NCBI GenBank assembly: GCA_016648135.1 | Contig: JADDOH010002261.1 | Span: 124,001-188,000 of the forward strand | DNA length: 64,000 nt | Source of the DNA: Agrypnia vestita | Taxonomy: Eukaryota > Arthropoda > Insecta > Trichoptera > Phryganeidae | Direction of reading: 5' to 3' | Shown: positions 24,001 to 36,000 of the stretch, in pieces | Layout of the letters: every line of letters starts with the position of its first letter | How positions within the stretch are numbered: position 1 is the stretch's first letter | The notes under the pieces: model-generated | What the model was told of the DNA's origin: nothing | What the model saw: the letters and a program-made list of their open reading frames with translations, nothing else | The model's database searches: none | Program-made: the position numbers and the translations under genes

Positions 24001-24178
24001 TTTTGAGTTTGTACAAATTTTTCAGAATAGTACTGAATTTTTTGTCATAGGGACGTCATATATCCATGAAAATATAATTTCGTCTCTGTGAGATATCTAT
24101 AATATATTGATTGATTAATGATATCCCTGTGATAAAAAATCCAGTACTTTTCTGAAAAATTTGAACAAACTCAAAATT
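24001..24178. mobile_element. Palindromic MITE-like element, 60 bp arms
   Basis: The left arm starts ATTTTGAGTTTGTACAAATT and the right arm ends with its reverse complement at 24178. Identity is high through TTCAGAAWAGTACTG. The loop of about 55 bp contains GTCTCTGTGAGATATCTATA, which is also found in family D copies. Confidence 0.75.
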
Positions 24179-24204
24179 TTCTGAATGAAAATACTGGTCT
24201 AAAG

Positions 24205-24305
24205 GAGTTTTTTTTATTATTATTTTTTTATTATTATTATTAATTTATTATTATTAAATTTATTTATTTATTATTATTAAAATATATTTATTATTATTAA
24301 AAAAT
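24205..24305. repeat. TTA/TTTA microsatellite
   Basis: Interrupted TTATTATTATTA and TTTATTTATTTA runs. These could be the leftover tail of a LINE of the L2-like type seen elsewhere in the window. Confidence 0.7.
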
Positions 24306-24544
24306 TTAAATGGTATTTCAGACGTATTCTAGTGTAATGCTAATAATTTGGAAGAATGTCATTACACGTATAAAGTATGTTGCTAAAAATTCCAAAAAAA
24401 TCATAAAATATCTCATTAGTGACTTCTGTGGTCACTTAATGGGAATGAAAAAACTTTGGATACCAGTCGCGCTAAGGATTGTTGCAACACATATACGGAA
24501 CACGCCGTATAATTTAAATATATACAACTTTCAAAAATTTAATA

Positions 24545-24705
24545 GACATGGTATTCTATCATGTGTGGAAATGTTGAATGTTACATTGTGTAAAATGATC
24601 AAGTGATCGTGTATGAACACCCAAAGACTTCTATACCTACTTTACATAAAAATATAATTTTGTTTCTGTGAGAAATCTATAATATATTGAGCCATTTTAC
24701 TTTTA
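24545..24705 (-). repeat. Dispersed family D, copy
   Basis: GAATGTTACATTGTGTAAAA, AAAGACTTCTAT and TTTCTGTGAGAAATCTATAA align in order with the reverse complement of 59083-59200. It is diverged. Confidence 0.5.
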
Positions 24706-24852
24706 AAAATCACATTACATATCTCATAAATATATATAATTTAATGTACATATTTTTCTGGTTTGAATGAATCTACACTACCGAGGAATCAAATGAGCGA
24801 AAAAAGCGTGAAAAAAGCAATTTACAATAATGTCTTAGACCTTTTATTGGCT

Positions 24853-26099
24853 TTAAGGGGTTACGTGTAGTCAGAGGCGCAAAAAAATAGACATTTTCAA
24901 AAAAATTTTTTGAACGGTTGTTTAATGTTTTGATTCAATACATAATACCAACGTATTACAATATATTTTAAGTAACTATACCAAAAATTTCAAATAAAAT
25001 TATTAATACTGGACCACGATAGAATCTTGATTCTTGAACCCTGTTTTGCAAGTAGTACCTCGCGGTGCCCATCCGTGCTTCTTAGTGGTTTATCTAAATT
25101 TAATGAAACAAAAAGAAATTAGTAGGTCAATAGAATCTTGTGCTTAATCGAAGCTTTTTTATTTTTTTTCAAATTTAGAAAAATGTCGGTCTTTGAAAGC
25201 TTAATTATGAATTTTGAGGGAAAAAATCACTCATTTATCAAAAATCCTTCGATTAAGCACAAGTTTTTAAGGTCTTAAATATGATGTTTAAATTTCATTT
25301 AAATCTGTCGAGTAGTTTTTAAAATATCGTGGACACCGTTTTTGAAAACGTTATTTTGAGAAAAACGCGTTTAAAGTTTTATGCATAAATAATTAATACA
25401 AATACAATTTAAAAAATTACTTACGTAGAGTCGTCTATTTCTGGTACATATAATACATCTTCTGCCGATGTGTAAGCCTCCAAGATGTCGATTTTTTTTA
25501 TGTACGTCTAATGAGACGTACATAAAAAAAAAGGCAAAATGTTGCCTTCTCGAGTGACCTGATTTGCACGTTGGTCAGCAATCTTTATGTGCTCTATATT
25601 GAGTTTTTCAGCATACCGGTGTGTATTAAGTTTATTATTTAATCGTATGCATTGGCAATCATTAATATTCCTTGCATATCTTCATGACGTCTCATTATAA
25701 ATTTTTGAAAATGATTATAATTCACGCACAACTACCTATCGACTGCTGGGTTTCAATGCCACTGAAGTACTAACACAAAATCAAATCTCAGTTAGCTTAA
25801 AGGTTCTTATGTCTAAAAATAGAAGTATAAAAGAAATTTCGTACATTATTCTTAGAATTAATCAGTTAAAAACCGCGTTCTGTAGCAGTCGCCCCGTGTG
25901 TCAGCCCGGCCGGTTCTAGTACCGTCCGCGTGTCAGTACGGGCGGCAGCAGAGGGCCCTACAGTTATCGTTGGATATCTATAAAACTAATAACCGGATCG
26001 AGTTGATATTTTCACACAATATTTTTGAAACATTTTTCTTTAAGAAAATATCAAAAAAAAACGATTTTTTAAAAATCCTGACTACAGGTAACCCCTTAA
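24853..26099. mobile_element. TTAA-flanked non-autonomous DNA transposon, copy 2
   Basis: The left end TTAAGGGGTTACGTGTAGTC faces a right end whose reverse complement is TTAAGGGGTTACCTGTAGTC. The 1247 bp interior has no transposase. Near 25331 it contains GTGGACACCGTTTTTGAAAA, closely matching a segment of the element at 13906-14823 (GGACACCGACTTTGAAAACG), so the two are related. It also holds a perfect hairpin at 25492-25531. The 71-codon frame at 25898-26113 runs out over the right end and is probably incidental. Confidence 0.7.
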
Positions 26100-26375
26100 G
26101 TTTAATAAAATAAAATAAAATATGAGTATTAGAATTCGATATTCGAAACCTAAGTTATAAAGTATGTCAAAAATATAAATTAATGCACTAAAAAATTACA
26201 TTTAAATTAATAAAAAATGTGCATGCTGTATTTATATGAATATATTATATTATGTATATTTCTATCATAGTGTACATTTTCTAATATACTTTCAATATAG
26301 TGCCTCAGCATAGGAACCCCTAGAGAGGAGGACTAAGAACAAAAACATAAATAATATTTTTTAAATTGTAATTTA

Positions 26376-26406
<31 letters not shown>

Positions 26407-26449
26407 TATAATGTATTATGTTATAATGAAGGTTTTCACGGGTGTTAAA
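26100..26449. other. AT-rich spacer with TA run
   Basis: A and TA runs lie at 26369-26403. No gene is seen. Confidence 0.5.
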
Positions 26450-26520
26450 AATGTTAGTATTACTTTCTTTGGGGGTAACCCGCGTCAAAATCTGGTCCTC
26501 AGAAAGACCATTCGTCAACC
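26450..26520 (-). repeat. Left arm of an outer inverted repeat
   Basis: TTTGGGGGTAACCCGCGTCA with the following AAATCTGGTCCTCAGAA is the reverse complement, with few mismatches, of 30464-30534. Both arms lie outside the Helitron boundaries, so an older element of roughly 540 bp was split by the Helitron insertion. Confidence 0.75.
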
Positions 26521-26638
26521 GACTCAACAATAGAGATGATGGTATACGTCTCCCAACGGCATGGAAAAACATTTTATTCAACAGTAGATTTCATAGTAAA
26601 AATAATATATTAGTGCGCAAAAATCAATTAAATACTAG

Positions 26639-26925
26639 CAGGAAAGCAATCGGCTTCGCCGATTGCTTACTGCTAGGCCCTGCGGGCGGCTATTGTGGCC
26701 GCTTCGCGGCCAATGACGGCCGCTCCGCGGCCAGCCATGGCCGCTGCGCGGCCAATTGTGTTTGCTGTACAGCAAACACAATTGTTTACCTATGCCTACG
26801 TCAGCCTCTTCGCGGCCAATTGTATCTGGAAAATTTCCATTTTTGCTATTGTGGCCGCTTCGCGGCCAATGACGGTCGTCCCGCGGCCAATTGTGTTTGC
26901 TCTGCAACAAACACAATTGATTTCC
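26639..26925. repeat. GC-rich array of self-complementary modules (Helitron A)
   Basis: Modules include GGCCGCTTCGCGGCC, GGCCGCTCCGCGGCC and GGCCGCTGCGCGGCC, plus TTGTGTTTGCTGTACAGCAA and AATCGGCTTCGCCGATT. Each can fold on itself. The array sits just inside the Helitron 3' end and recurs, shuffled, in the two other Helitrons. Open frames across it on both strands are by-products of the palindromes. Confidence 0.8.
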
Positions 26926-27091
26926 TTACTGTTACAAAGTTAATAGAATTTGATAATTGGCCGTATTCTGAAGTAAGCAATATTTCTTTTTTTGTTTCTT
27001 GACAGTTACTGTATAATATTGTGATGCTGTCAACTCTGAGTTTTTAAGTTTGGCTGGTTTAAAAATAATGAATTCATCAACATTGAGGAGA

Positions 27092-27187
27092 AAAAAATCA
27101 GGTTTTAGTGTCTATGGTAGCTGTCAGTGACACAAAATTTCAGTGAAAAAATCAGGTTTTACTGTCTATGGTAGCTGTCAGTGACAT
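27092..27187. repeat. Tandem duplication, about 54 bp unit
   Basis: AAAATCAGGTTTTAGTGTCT, then ATGGTAGCTGTCAGTGACA, is repeated immediately with one base change (TACTG for TAGTG). It lies in the 3' untranslated part of Helitron A. Confidence 0.8.
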
Positions 27188-27312
27188 ACAAAAAATGAAA
27201 CAGCTGTCGAATTCTTCTTTGTATTTATTTTTATCGATAAAATTACAGCGTCTTATTTATTAATAAATTACATAGCATTTTAGTTTAATGATTATTGATA
27301 AATAAATGTATT

Positions 27313-29640
27313 TTAAAAATATATCATTTTGTAGTCCATTTCACGACCATCATCTTTAATACTATCCACATAATAAAATGTAAAGATTGGACCTTCTAAA
27401 CGCCCGAGTACATCTTCGTTAACCAATCGAGCATGTTCATTCTTTGGACACAGTATCGCTCGTTTACTCATTAGGGGAACATCCGCTATAGAATGTACTT
27501 CATTATATATGCTTTGAACAACATTTTGACTTACACTTTCATTTGGAATAAGTTTCTTTTTCTCGTATCGCATACTTTCCTTCCACAGGAGGCAGCTTTC
27601 CATCGCCTAAATCTAAAAGCCACTGTGTAAATGAATTTTCACCTTCTAAAGCGGGGACATTAGTTTTCAAATTGAAAATAGTAAAATTTTTCCAATGTTG
27701 GCTGTTTTTAATAGATGTCGCTACTAACTGACCGCGAGAAGCCCTTCGAGAAACTGGTAGAATTTGTCTAGTCGCCGCCCAAAATGATTACTTTATTGCC
27801 AAAAATATCATTATTACCCATTATATCGCGCAGAGTACGTTCAATTATATCTAAAGCTATAACTGGCGCCAGCGGTGCTTCATCCCAGATGATAACATCA
27901 GCTGCACTTATAATTGCACGGTTCTTGGATGTCACTCTGCATGTTGTGTTATTCTATAAATCAAGAAGTAAATTAAAAGCCATGTGACATGTACGTCCAC
28001 CTGGTAATAAAATTGCTGATATTCCTGTCCAAGCAACAGATAAAACTTTCTTAGATCTTCCTCTTCAAGTATGTATAATAGTCTTATAAAGGAACGTTTT
28101 ACCTGTGCCACCAGGACCGTCAATAAAGAAACATTTTTTTGTTTCAGGTACATCTGAAATTTTTTACTTAATATACTGTCGAAAGCACAATGTTGTTCTC
28201 GATTGAGTTTTCCAGCCATCTCTAACCCTAAAGAACTTTCTAATGCTAAATTAATATCAACCACTTCATTATAAGTATTGCTGTAATCTGGTCCCGGCAA
28301 ACCCTGTGATGTGCAAGAAGAATTTTCATTTATTAATGCCTTTTGAATATACAAAAGGGAACAATTTTGTGCAATTTCTGCAGTAGCACCTTGACGACTA
28401 AAGTCTTCTGACATCAAATCTTTGAAATCGTTCCACAGCTGCAACGGATCTGGTGGGAGGCAATGAATCATTAATAAGACAAATAGGTCGCGAAGAGCTT
28501 TGGGCATCATATACGTTGAAGCTTCAGCCATGCAATGCTGCCATTCTCCAATATCATCGATGAGTCCTAATTCTCGTACTGCATCATGAAATGTAGAAAG
28601 TAAACAACCATTAGCAGTCCGCAAAGATTCAAAGGACGTAGCGCCAGTCACTTGTAAAAGAATAAGTCTTAATCTTAAATAAAGCCAATAATCTTGTCCC
28701 CGCCACATTGCCTCTTCTTCCACTGCTTATTGCTAGAAAAAACATAGATATTAGTTAAATCCTGATACTTAATATTACATGCCTCATTATCTTGTTGGTT
28801 ACGTTTAAACCATGCAGTTAATGTTGTATTATTTAAGGCTGTAGAGTCCAACCAAATTCACCTGATGGAAATAACAATGGAAAAACCATCGGATCTAGAT
28901 GTTTTGATAACATATTAATACGCTGGATACCTCCCACATTCTTAGGGTGAACAGCAACATCTACGTTTGGCGGTAACCTACCTTCGTAATCTGCTACATA
29001 CACAATGGGGACTTCATTATTATTAGATGGAGCATTATACCTTCTTTGGTCATCTAACGAAGAACGCATAAAGAGTAGTTGAATATTCCGCATCTGGCCC
29101 CCGTGCTCTGCAACTATAGATTCTTCTTCCTCAACCGCTTCTTTCAACCTTTTGTATTGGAGAGCATATGGACTTACACGACGGATGACATTATCAATAG
29201 TTTCCATTATATTTTGTTGACATCTAAGGTTAGACGGATGGCTCATACGTACCCTGACTGCTTCATCCGCATCGTAAACATATAGTTGCGCATATGCCGG
29301 CACCTCTCCATCACTCTGCAAACTTCTAGACGTTCTATGATATACTTCACCTGAAATTTTTAAACAATACGGGCCTACACCTGTTATTTGCACTCCGAAA
29401 GATGCAAATGCATTAGCACAGTTGTACTGCACATTTAAAATAAGATTTCGCATTTCTTCCTTCAGCATACACTCTTTGCCTAGCATTTTTACGTTCCCGC
29501 TGGTCAGCATTCCTTCTTTCACATTCCTCTTCTGTTATGTTTGACAGTCTACGTCTGGCATTTCTTCTTTCATATTGTGAACTCGAATCGCATTATCAAA
29601 TTGCCGGTTTGTGATGTTGAGTCTTCCATCGGAATTCTGA
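27313..29640 (-). pseudogene. Helitron RepHel (helicase) pseudogene, Rep domain deleted
   Basis: In order on the minus strand: a Helitron_like_N-type region (about 29522-28833, with PYCLKISGEVYHR and PLLFPSGEFGW), then directly a helicase lead-in (LTAWFKRNQQDN). The whole HUH Rep nuclease expected between them is missing. Pif1/SF1 helicase motifs follow in different frames: Walker A GPGGTGKT (28095-28118), motif Ia GGRTCHMAF (about 27975-28000), motif II DEAP (27873-27884), then GGD (27771-27779) followed by a stop where FRQ is expected, and LPVSRRASRGQ. The C-terminal piece 27603-27313 contains KRAILCPKN. Several frameshifts and one stop show long decay. In life the protein would act in the nucleus in rolling-circle transposition. 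Confidence 0.85.
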
Positions 29641-30429
29641 AAAATAATAATATTTATGTATAAATACGGAGAAAATGACACGTAAAATGACATTCGCGCC
29701 ACGCGCTGTGAGTCTTTTGAGGTTATATGAGAGACGTTATGACGTTAATCTAAGGTTAAGTTCACTTTGCAGTTTAAATAAAATATAAAGCGTAATAAAT
29801 GTTTAATAAATAAATGTTTTGAACGTTTATTGAAGCAAGATTAATGCAAAAACAATAAAAAGAAAAGCGTAAACGTATACTTACTGTCAATGTCATAAAG
29901 CGTCATTCTGTGGTATGGCCAGCACAAAAATTCGTTGACTGCAATTACGTTGGCTGTTTTGAATACACGGATTCCACGAAAATATTTAAAAAAATCTATA
30001 AATTCCGATATTTTAATTTTCGATAATTTGGATTTGGATGTTTTTTGATATCAGTTTGTTCGTATTCCTATATTTTTTAATCTTTTTAATGTACTCTAAA
30101 ATGTTTTTTTTTAAACTGGCAACAGAAATTATCAGTATGCAGAAACGACATTGGTTGGACTAATTAATATATAGATAACCACCGACACAATAGAAGCAAC
30201 ATCGAGTACAAAGCGCATCACAAGGAGCCAAACAAACGCCATTAAGGCCAGCAACGGCCGGGAACACCCAATATTTAATACGAAATTCCCAAAAATCATT
30301 AAGGCCAATAATGACCACAGTACCCAAATTTAGATTTTGACTTACCAGACCTCACTTGGTAATAAGCTTCCGATACGAACGGACGTGCTCGCACTGCTCC
30401 TCGTGACGGATATTTATTAACAAGACACC

Positions 30430-30460
30430 CTGAAGATGCCTGTTGTGATTCAGGCGAAAC
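30430..30460 (+). other. Hammerhead-like core motif
   Basis: CTGAAGA, T, GCCTG, an 8-base loop, CAGGC, GAAAC. This has the same order as the motifs at 11.7 and 58.8 kb. It is located in the outer element that Helitron A interrupts, just before that element's right inverted arm. Hammerhead motifs are known from Penelope-like elements. Stem I and III partners are not convincing here. Confidence 0.45.
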
Positions 30461-30463
30461 GTT

Positions 30464-30529
30464 GGTTGACAAATGGTCCTTCTGAGGACCAGATTTTGAC
30501 GCGGGTTATCCCCAAAGAATTTAATAGTA

Positions 30530-30534
<5 letters not shown>
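30464..30534 (+). repeat. Right arm of the outer inverted repeat
   Basis: GGTTGACAAATGGTCCTTCT continuing through CAGATTTTGACGCGGGTTA is the partner of 26450-26520. A TA microsatellite (30535-30559) follows, and another TA run lies just outside the left arm. Confidence 0.75.
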
Positions 30535-30559
<25 letters not shown>

Positions 30560-30561
<2 letters not shown>

Positions 30562-31037
30562 TAACAACTTTATATGGTAGATGGATCCAATGAAAGTTGA
30601 CAAGTTATTTTATTTTATTTTCTAACATTATTAATTTGTTTGTTGATGGGGCACACTATAAATCTGGTACCTAAATCGATGAAATTCTGTTACCAATGTC
30701 GATGAAAATGAAGCAAGAAACTCACTTGGTGGGACATGATTCCTCTAAAAGCTACAACAATCGAAGAATGTGCGTGAAAAAATATATTATGGTTGTGATT
30801 GAGACGAATGTTGTGTAAAGAATGAGAAAATAATGATGAAAAAAATTAGAAAAATGTAACGTTTTATCATCTCTGGGTGTTCTTCAAATGGCCTTTTTTC
30901 GAAATATTTTATATTTAAGCGTTTCTTTTTTGTTCAAAAATATGGAACAAAAAATATGACTATTTACTTTTTGATAGTTAGTTTTCAATTAATTAAATAT
31001 TTCAAAGTATAATATAGTTGAACCTTCTTCTTTTTCA
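30560..31037. other. No gene seen
   Basis: AT-rich; nothing assigned. Confidence 0.5.
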
Positions 31038-31625
31038 ACCCTCTCCCCACTGCTGGATGAATGTTTCTTTTATATTTTTCCATTCTTCTCTTTTTTGGGC
31101 ATTTCTTAGCCACCCCCTTCCGGCGATTGGGCAACATCATCTACTCACCTTTTTTAAGGCCGACTTATTCTTCCACTCTTTTTGTTCCACTGTCCCCTGT
31201 AAAATTTTGAGCTATTAGTTCTGTTTTGAGCATCTGTTAGTTCCATGTCTCGAGTACTAACAAAAACGGCGCTATATAAATTATCCAAATATAATTAGAT
31301 ATTATTATTGTCAAGCGACATAACACGGTCCATAAAATAAATTTTTTTTTGGCGTCTGATTTCTTCGTTTCTAATTTGTCTCTAAGGCTTTCGACTAGCA
31401 TTTGTCTTTCCACAGACTGGTGTGTATATTGTAGTTTATGTTGGGTATTAGCAGTCAGTGTCATAGTTTCTAGACCATACGTAATCAAAGGGAGGATATA
31501 TGGTTCAAAGAATTTCCTTTTTAAATTCATGGGAACTTCTTTGTTTTTAAGAATATGCTTGATCTTTTCAAAAGCTGTCCAACCTGTTCCAGTTTCCCTG
31601 GGTATTTCTACCGTTTGATTAATTA
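31038..31625 (-). pseudogene. RTE-like LINE C-terminal pseudogene, interrupted
   Basis: The first part (31625-31337) reads IPRETGTGWTAFEKIKHIL, then FFEPYILPLITYGLETMTL and VERQMLVESLRDKLE. This is the ITYGxET / MERxMLxVSLRD signature of RTE-type endonuclease/reverse-transcriptase C-termini. The last part (about 31130-31038) reads WLRNAQKREEWKNIKETF then IQQW and a stop, the usual end of this family. Between them about 60 residues are mostly missing or unreadable, and an L2-like LINE 3' end in the opposite orientation is inserted. The catalytic palm is absent. Confidence 0.7.
31252..31310 (+). mobile_element. Solo 3' end of L2/CR1-like LINE
   Basis: AAAAACGGCGCTATATAAAT then TATCC and an ATTATTATT tail. 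It matches the 3' end of the LINE at 54330-55690. It is an extremely 5'-truncated insertion. Confidence 0.7.
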
Positions 31626-32849
31626 CCCTAATTTTATTTTAATTAAAAGATATATGTATTCATTACGTTGAAAAAGCTGTGTAAAATCTCGACACCAGAA
31701 TGTATTTTTGAAAAGTTTTTGCTACTTCAGACAAACAAACGTTCCGCTATATAAATAAAATACGAGTGTACCTGTTCTTCCATTTTAAGCTATCATATTT
31801 TATTTTAATTTATATATTATTATGTATTTATTCATTTATATTTTACAATGAATCCCAAAAACCGTTGTTCAATACACGACAGGTGGCGCTAAGATTAAAC
31901 AATTCATAAAATTATATTAAATCTGAAAATATTCTCTACATCATATAAATTTACATTTTGAAATGAATATACGTTTAATTTGAAAATGCTCATATAAGTT
32001 TGTAATTAACCTCAGTAAGTAAGTTAATGAATTTTTTATAACTTTATTGCATCACAGTACAAAAAATTCACATTAGCCGGTTGTCTTTAAAGGTTTAATG
32101 CGTATAATTTTACACATTGTTACGTTGGTATATTTTGATAACATTGGAAGAACTGTACCTACTCATCCGTTTTTTTACCACAAAATCCATAAGTCAGATT
32201 AAAAGCCTAATAAAATATTTACATTCTTCTCATAATCTGTATTAAGCAAACATTTTAAGGACAAAACATTTTTTTGACATCGGTAAAAATTAGGGGAGAT
32301 GTATTATTAATATTCTTTCTTTTACCGTAATACAAATAGGCAATTACACGACGAGGGGTTTCTAAGTAAATACTCGCTTGTCGACTTGTTTTCATAGGGA
32401 GGCTCATCCGAGTCATTATCATTTTCCCCTTCGTATAAATATTTTATAAAAATGTTGATAGTTTTCCCTGATTTCACTGTCCCTTAATAATAAAATTTTT
32501 GTATAATGAAGCTGGATTCTGATAGTTGCATACTAGCTAGAGTTTAAATTGATAACATTAACTAGTAGTTGAATGGATAGTTTGTTGAATTTCTGTATAG
32601 TTTGCTTTCTTATGAACTATTCCAAAGATTGTAATACAGTTATCAGAAAAATCTTTTGTTGAATTCTGATCTTTTTAATTTTATCTTAAAATACATATTT
32701 ATATATAAAATTTTGTGGATAGGAAAACAGGAGATATTTCGTAAGAAAAAAATAAAGAAATCATTGAGCAATGGAAATATCTGAATTATATATTTTTCAA
32801 CTATTAAAATTCTAATTAACCATCAGGCCATTTTCTCGCAGGGGTAGGC
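31626..32849. other. No gene seen
   Basis: AT-rich non-coding sequence with no terminal repeats recognised. Confidence 0.5.
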
Positions 32850-33065
32850 AGGTAGGATAGAATACTATATTATTCTATCTTGGTACAACAATTTTGCTTC
32901 GGCTACACTCATACATCTTTTTCTACGTGTTATACGGTTGTTGAGGCTTTTAACAGGGCCATCCCCTAAAACTTGTAGTATCTGATCGTGCCAGGTCTAT
33001 CGCGGACGCCCCTATTCATATCGTCTTCACCATCCTTTCTTCATTCCGAAGCAAAAAAATCGCTT
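32850..33065 (-). pseudogene. LINE C-terminal pseudogene, family L-NEERMV
   Basis: On the minus strand: NEERMVKTI, then across a frameshift GRP/TWHDQILQVLGDGPVKSL, then RCMSVAEAKIVV. The same order of motifs occurs at 46440 and 62345. A CTGCCTACCCCTGCGAGAAA block near 32835-32855 resembles the LINE 3' end also seen at about 46690-46710. Only the extreme C-terminus and 3' UTR remain. Confidence 0.6.
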
Positions 33066-36000
33066 CTCAACAAATATATGTATGTAAATGGTTACAACTT
33101 AAAAAATTCACTATTATATACAAACTAGTATTTTAAATACTCGATGACTAGACAAGGTTTTAGATATACAATTTTACATGAAGAAGAAGAAGAAGATGAG
33201 TTAGAATAAAATCTATCAGCAGAATCAATAAATACAGAAAAAAGCATAAATAACAGGTGACAGTTAAATGTGAAATCTTAAGCGTAGGATTTTCCAGGAA
33301 AAACATCGTATGATAGACATACATACCGGATTTGTCTTGTGTAGTATTAATACTAATTTTGATTATGATAACAAATTATCCATTACTACGTAACCAAGAA
33401 AATTCAGTTGATATTTGAACATTTAAAAAAAACATTTTTTAAGTAAGTAACAATATTAGAGCTTGCCTCTCTGTCTCTGAGGATAATGTTTGTCTCCATC
33501 GAAAGCGCTTGGGCTTAAATGTTATTTAATTGTATAATGGATTAGAACTTGGTGTTTTAAATAAAGTTGTGTTAATCAATAACTTTTACCCTGTCGACGA
33601 AACAACGCTCAATTTAATGAAATATTTTATTTAATAACTTGTCTGGGAAATTATTTACTGTTTAAATATCACTTAGATATGTGTTGTTTTTTGGGTAAAT
33701 TATACCCAGGTATCTAGCGTAACACGCCAGAGATGGAATTTTATAATATAAATTAATATATTTTGTAAAAACCTCCTAGAAAACTTTATTTAAAATAATA
33801 CAACAAAAGAGCATATTGTTTAATCCGTCATGCATAGATTTTTTGTTTTTACTCACCCAAAAATGCATGCTGACAGAAAAATAGTGAAATTATCGAATAA
33901 CTTAATGAAACATTGCACGCCAGGAGCGCATAACTCACAGCTGGTGCATTTTTTGCTCAATGCTAATCATTTCGAACAAGCGATTCCATGAAAAACCTTT
34001 CAAATTCACATTTCACGTATTTTTGTATTAATTATTCAAGTCGGCTAGCCGAATGTCTGGCGTGCAATAATAGTATGCCGAGCGGACCACAGCCATACAT
34101 GCCAATTATTCGGGAAAAGTTACGGCCCGGGTTATGGGGCGTTTATTGTCGGAGCCGTGCTACACAAATAACAGAAGAGCAGGCGGTTCACATATGAGTT
34201 TCGTAACACCTCCGAGCTTTTATGATATCCTGATACATTTCCGGAAGAGCTTCGTTTTATAAATAAAGAAAATTAAGCTTGTTCTCAAATACGCTACAGA
34301 AAATAAGCGCCTGTGCTTGTAAATAGTATATTCCCAATCAGCTACACTCAATAGATTTACACTATTCCTACATATATTATACATAGATAAGCTAAGAGTG
34401 TATCTATTAGAAGCATATTATGCGAGGAAGTAATAATGATCCACCATTGGACCATTGGACATAGGCTTGATAACTTGGCTTACAGTGAGGAATGATCAAT
34501 TTATTCAACAGCATAGGGTAGAATTAATACTTTGGGTATAAAATCCAGTAACTGTGATCTTAGAACACACCTACCTACCTATGAAAATACTGAATGAAGA
34601 AAGTTTTCGAATATTTTTTTTTCTAAGTAAAATAAATATCTCTATTTATAAGCAAATAATATAGCTGTAGTGCTGTTTTCATTCTTTGAAAGGTCAAAAA
34701 ATCTTTTACAGTGAAGTACTTCCAAATCAAACTTGTGAACTTTTTCACAATTAGACCATAGGAACAACCAATTACAGTATTTAATTGTACAGAAAGGTAC
34801 TTTTTACGTAAGTTACAAAAATCGGACACTTAAATGCATTTGATTGAAGCTAATGTGTAGTCACAAGTCAATAAATCTATCGCGTCTATTCTTTTTGGTT
34901 TACTTTATCTTGACAATCATGTCTTGACAAATGCAATTACATTTGACAGATGTCTTAAAATTCGTCATAGAAACTTTACGTGAAAATAAATAAGTATCCA
35001 CGTTTGACAAGTTAAGCGCGCGGCCACAGGCATTATTAGTTTTCGTATTCACGAATACAGATTTCATAGTATTCGGCACATCTCTATTATGAATCGGCAA
35101 CAACGAATTTCTTTCTGCAGAGTTTCCAATTTAAGCACAGAAATATCATTTAACCACCTAAAAACAAATGTTTTTTGTCAGGTAAAATAGCTCTAAAGCG
35201 TAATGTAGATTTATTCTGTTCTTTTACAACTATTTTTACTTTAAGTAGTAAAATGCGACAGTGATGTGGTGTGCGTGAAATAAATGATTTTCATACAAGA
35301 GAATTCCCTGTAAAGTATTTCACAGTTCCATTGAACTTTAACATCGGCCATAAATATATAAACGCACACTCAATATTTTATTAACTCGAGCTTTTCAAGC
35401 GTGAATGGAATTCTTAGAAACCCATCCCGCTGATAATGTTAGAAATTCTTGTCTAAATTCGAGAAAAACTCTCAAGAAATTTATTACAATATAACACGAA
35501 ATTTATTACAAGTCCTTTATTCTCGTCCTTTAGTATATTATTATTAATTCTGCGAAAATTCACAACTTTTCTTAAGCATCATACTCTCATAGTTTTAAGA
35601 AGCAATTCGCGGAAACACTGTTTCAGAGAGTGATAAAAATTGACGATCATTAAAAATATTACCACGTATGTTCTGCTATGAATTTCAAGTAAATTTGTTT
35701 AATTGTTGGTTTATTAATTAAGGGTTTGTAAATTTATTTGAATAAGTTAACAATTTAACAACAACAAGTTAAAAAGTCAACAATAATAAAAATAACACTA
35801 GATTGTTTGCAGCCATAATTATCACTTGATAATAGTGATTATAAATATCGATCCGTATGATGTCGCTCGCTGATCGCAGTTTTAACTTGGATTTGAACCG
35901 AAAAAGTGTACTATAGCTACGTCCTACCCCCCATTGCCGTGCCCATGAGCGTATATTCTGGAAGGTTTTGGATGCTTCTTTTTCTTTTTTAAATATATCT

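Larger units (their letters stand above)
26635..30175 (-). mobile_element. Helitron A, 3.5 kb, with decayed RepHel
   Basis: On the minus strand the element starts TCTATATATTAATTAGTCCA (preceded by A) and ends with the hairpin AGCAATCGGC-GAA-GCCGATTGCT, then TTCCTGCTAG followed by T. A|TC...CTAG|T with a subterminal hairpin is the Helitron signature. Helicase motifs inside confirm it. Its 5' 250 bp are closely similar to those of Helitron C. It cannot encode a working transposase because of frameshifts, a stop codon and loss of the Rep nuclease. Confidence 0.85.

Noticed and set aside
26635..26916. 93-codon minus frame with repeated HNWPRSGH units
   Set aside because: The peptide repeats mirror the DNA palindromes in the Helitron 3' array; the same artefact appears at 40935-41174.
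26639..26925. CRISPR array
   Set aside because: Repeats are self-complementary modules without uniform spacers, in animal-type DNA; explained by the Helitron 3' end.
26442..27002. 186-codon plus-strand frame over the GC-rich array
   Set aside because: It runs through palindromic modules and is open because both strands of the modules lack stops; composition is repetitive and no domain is seen.
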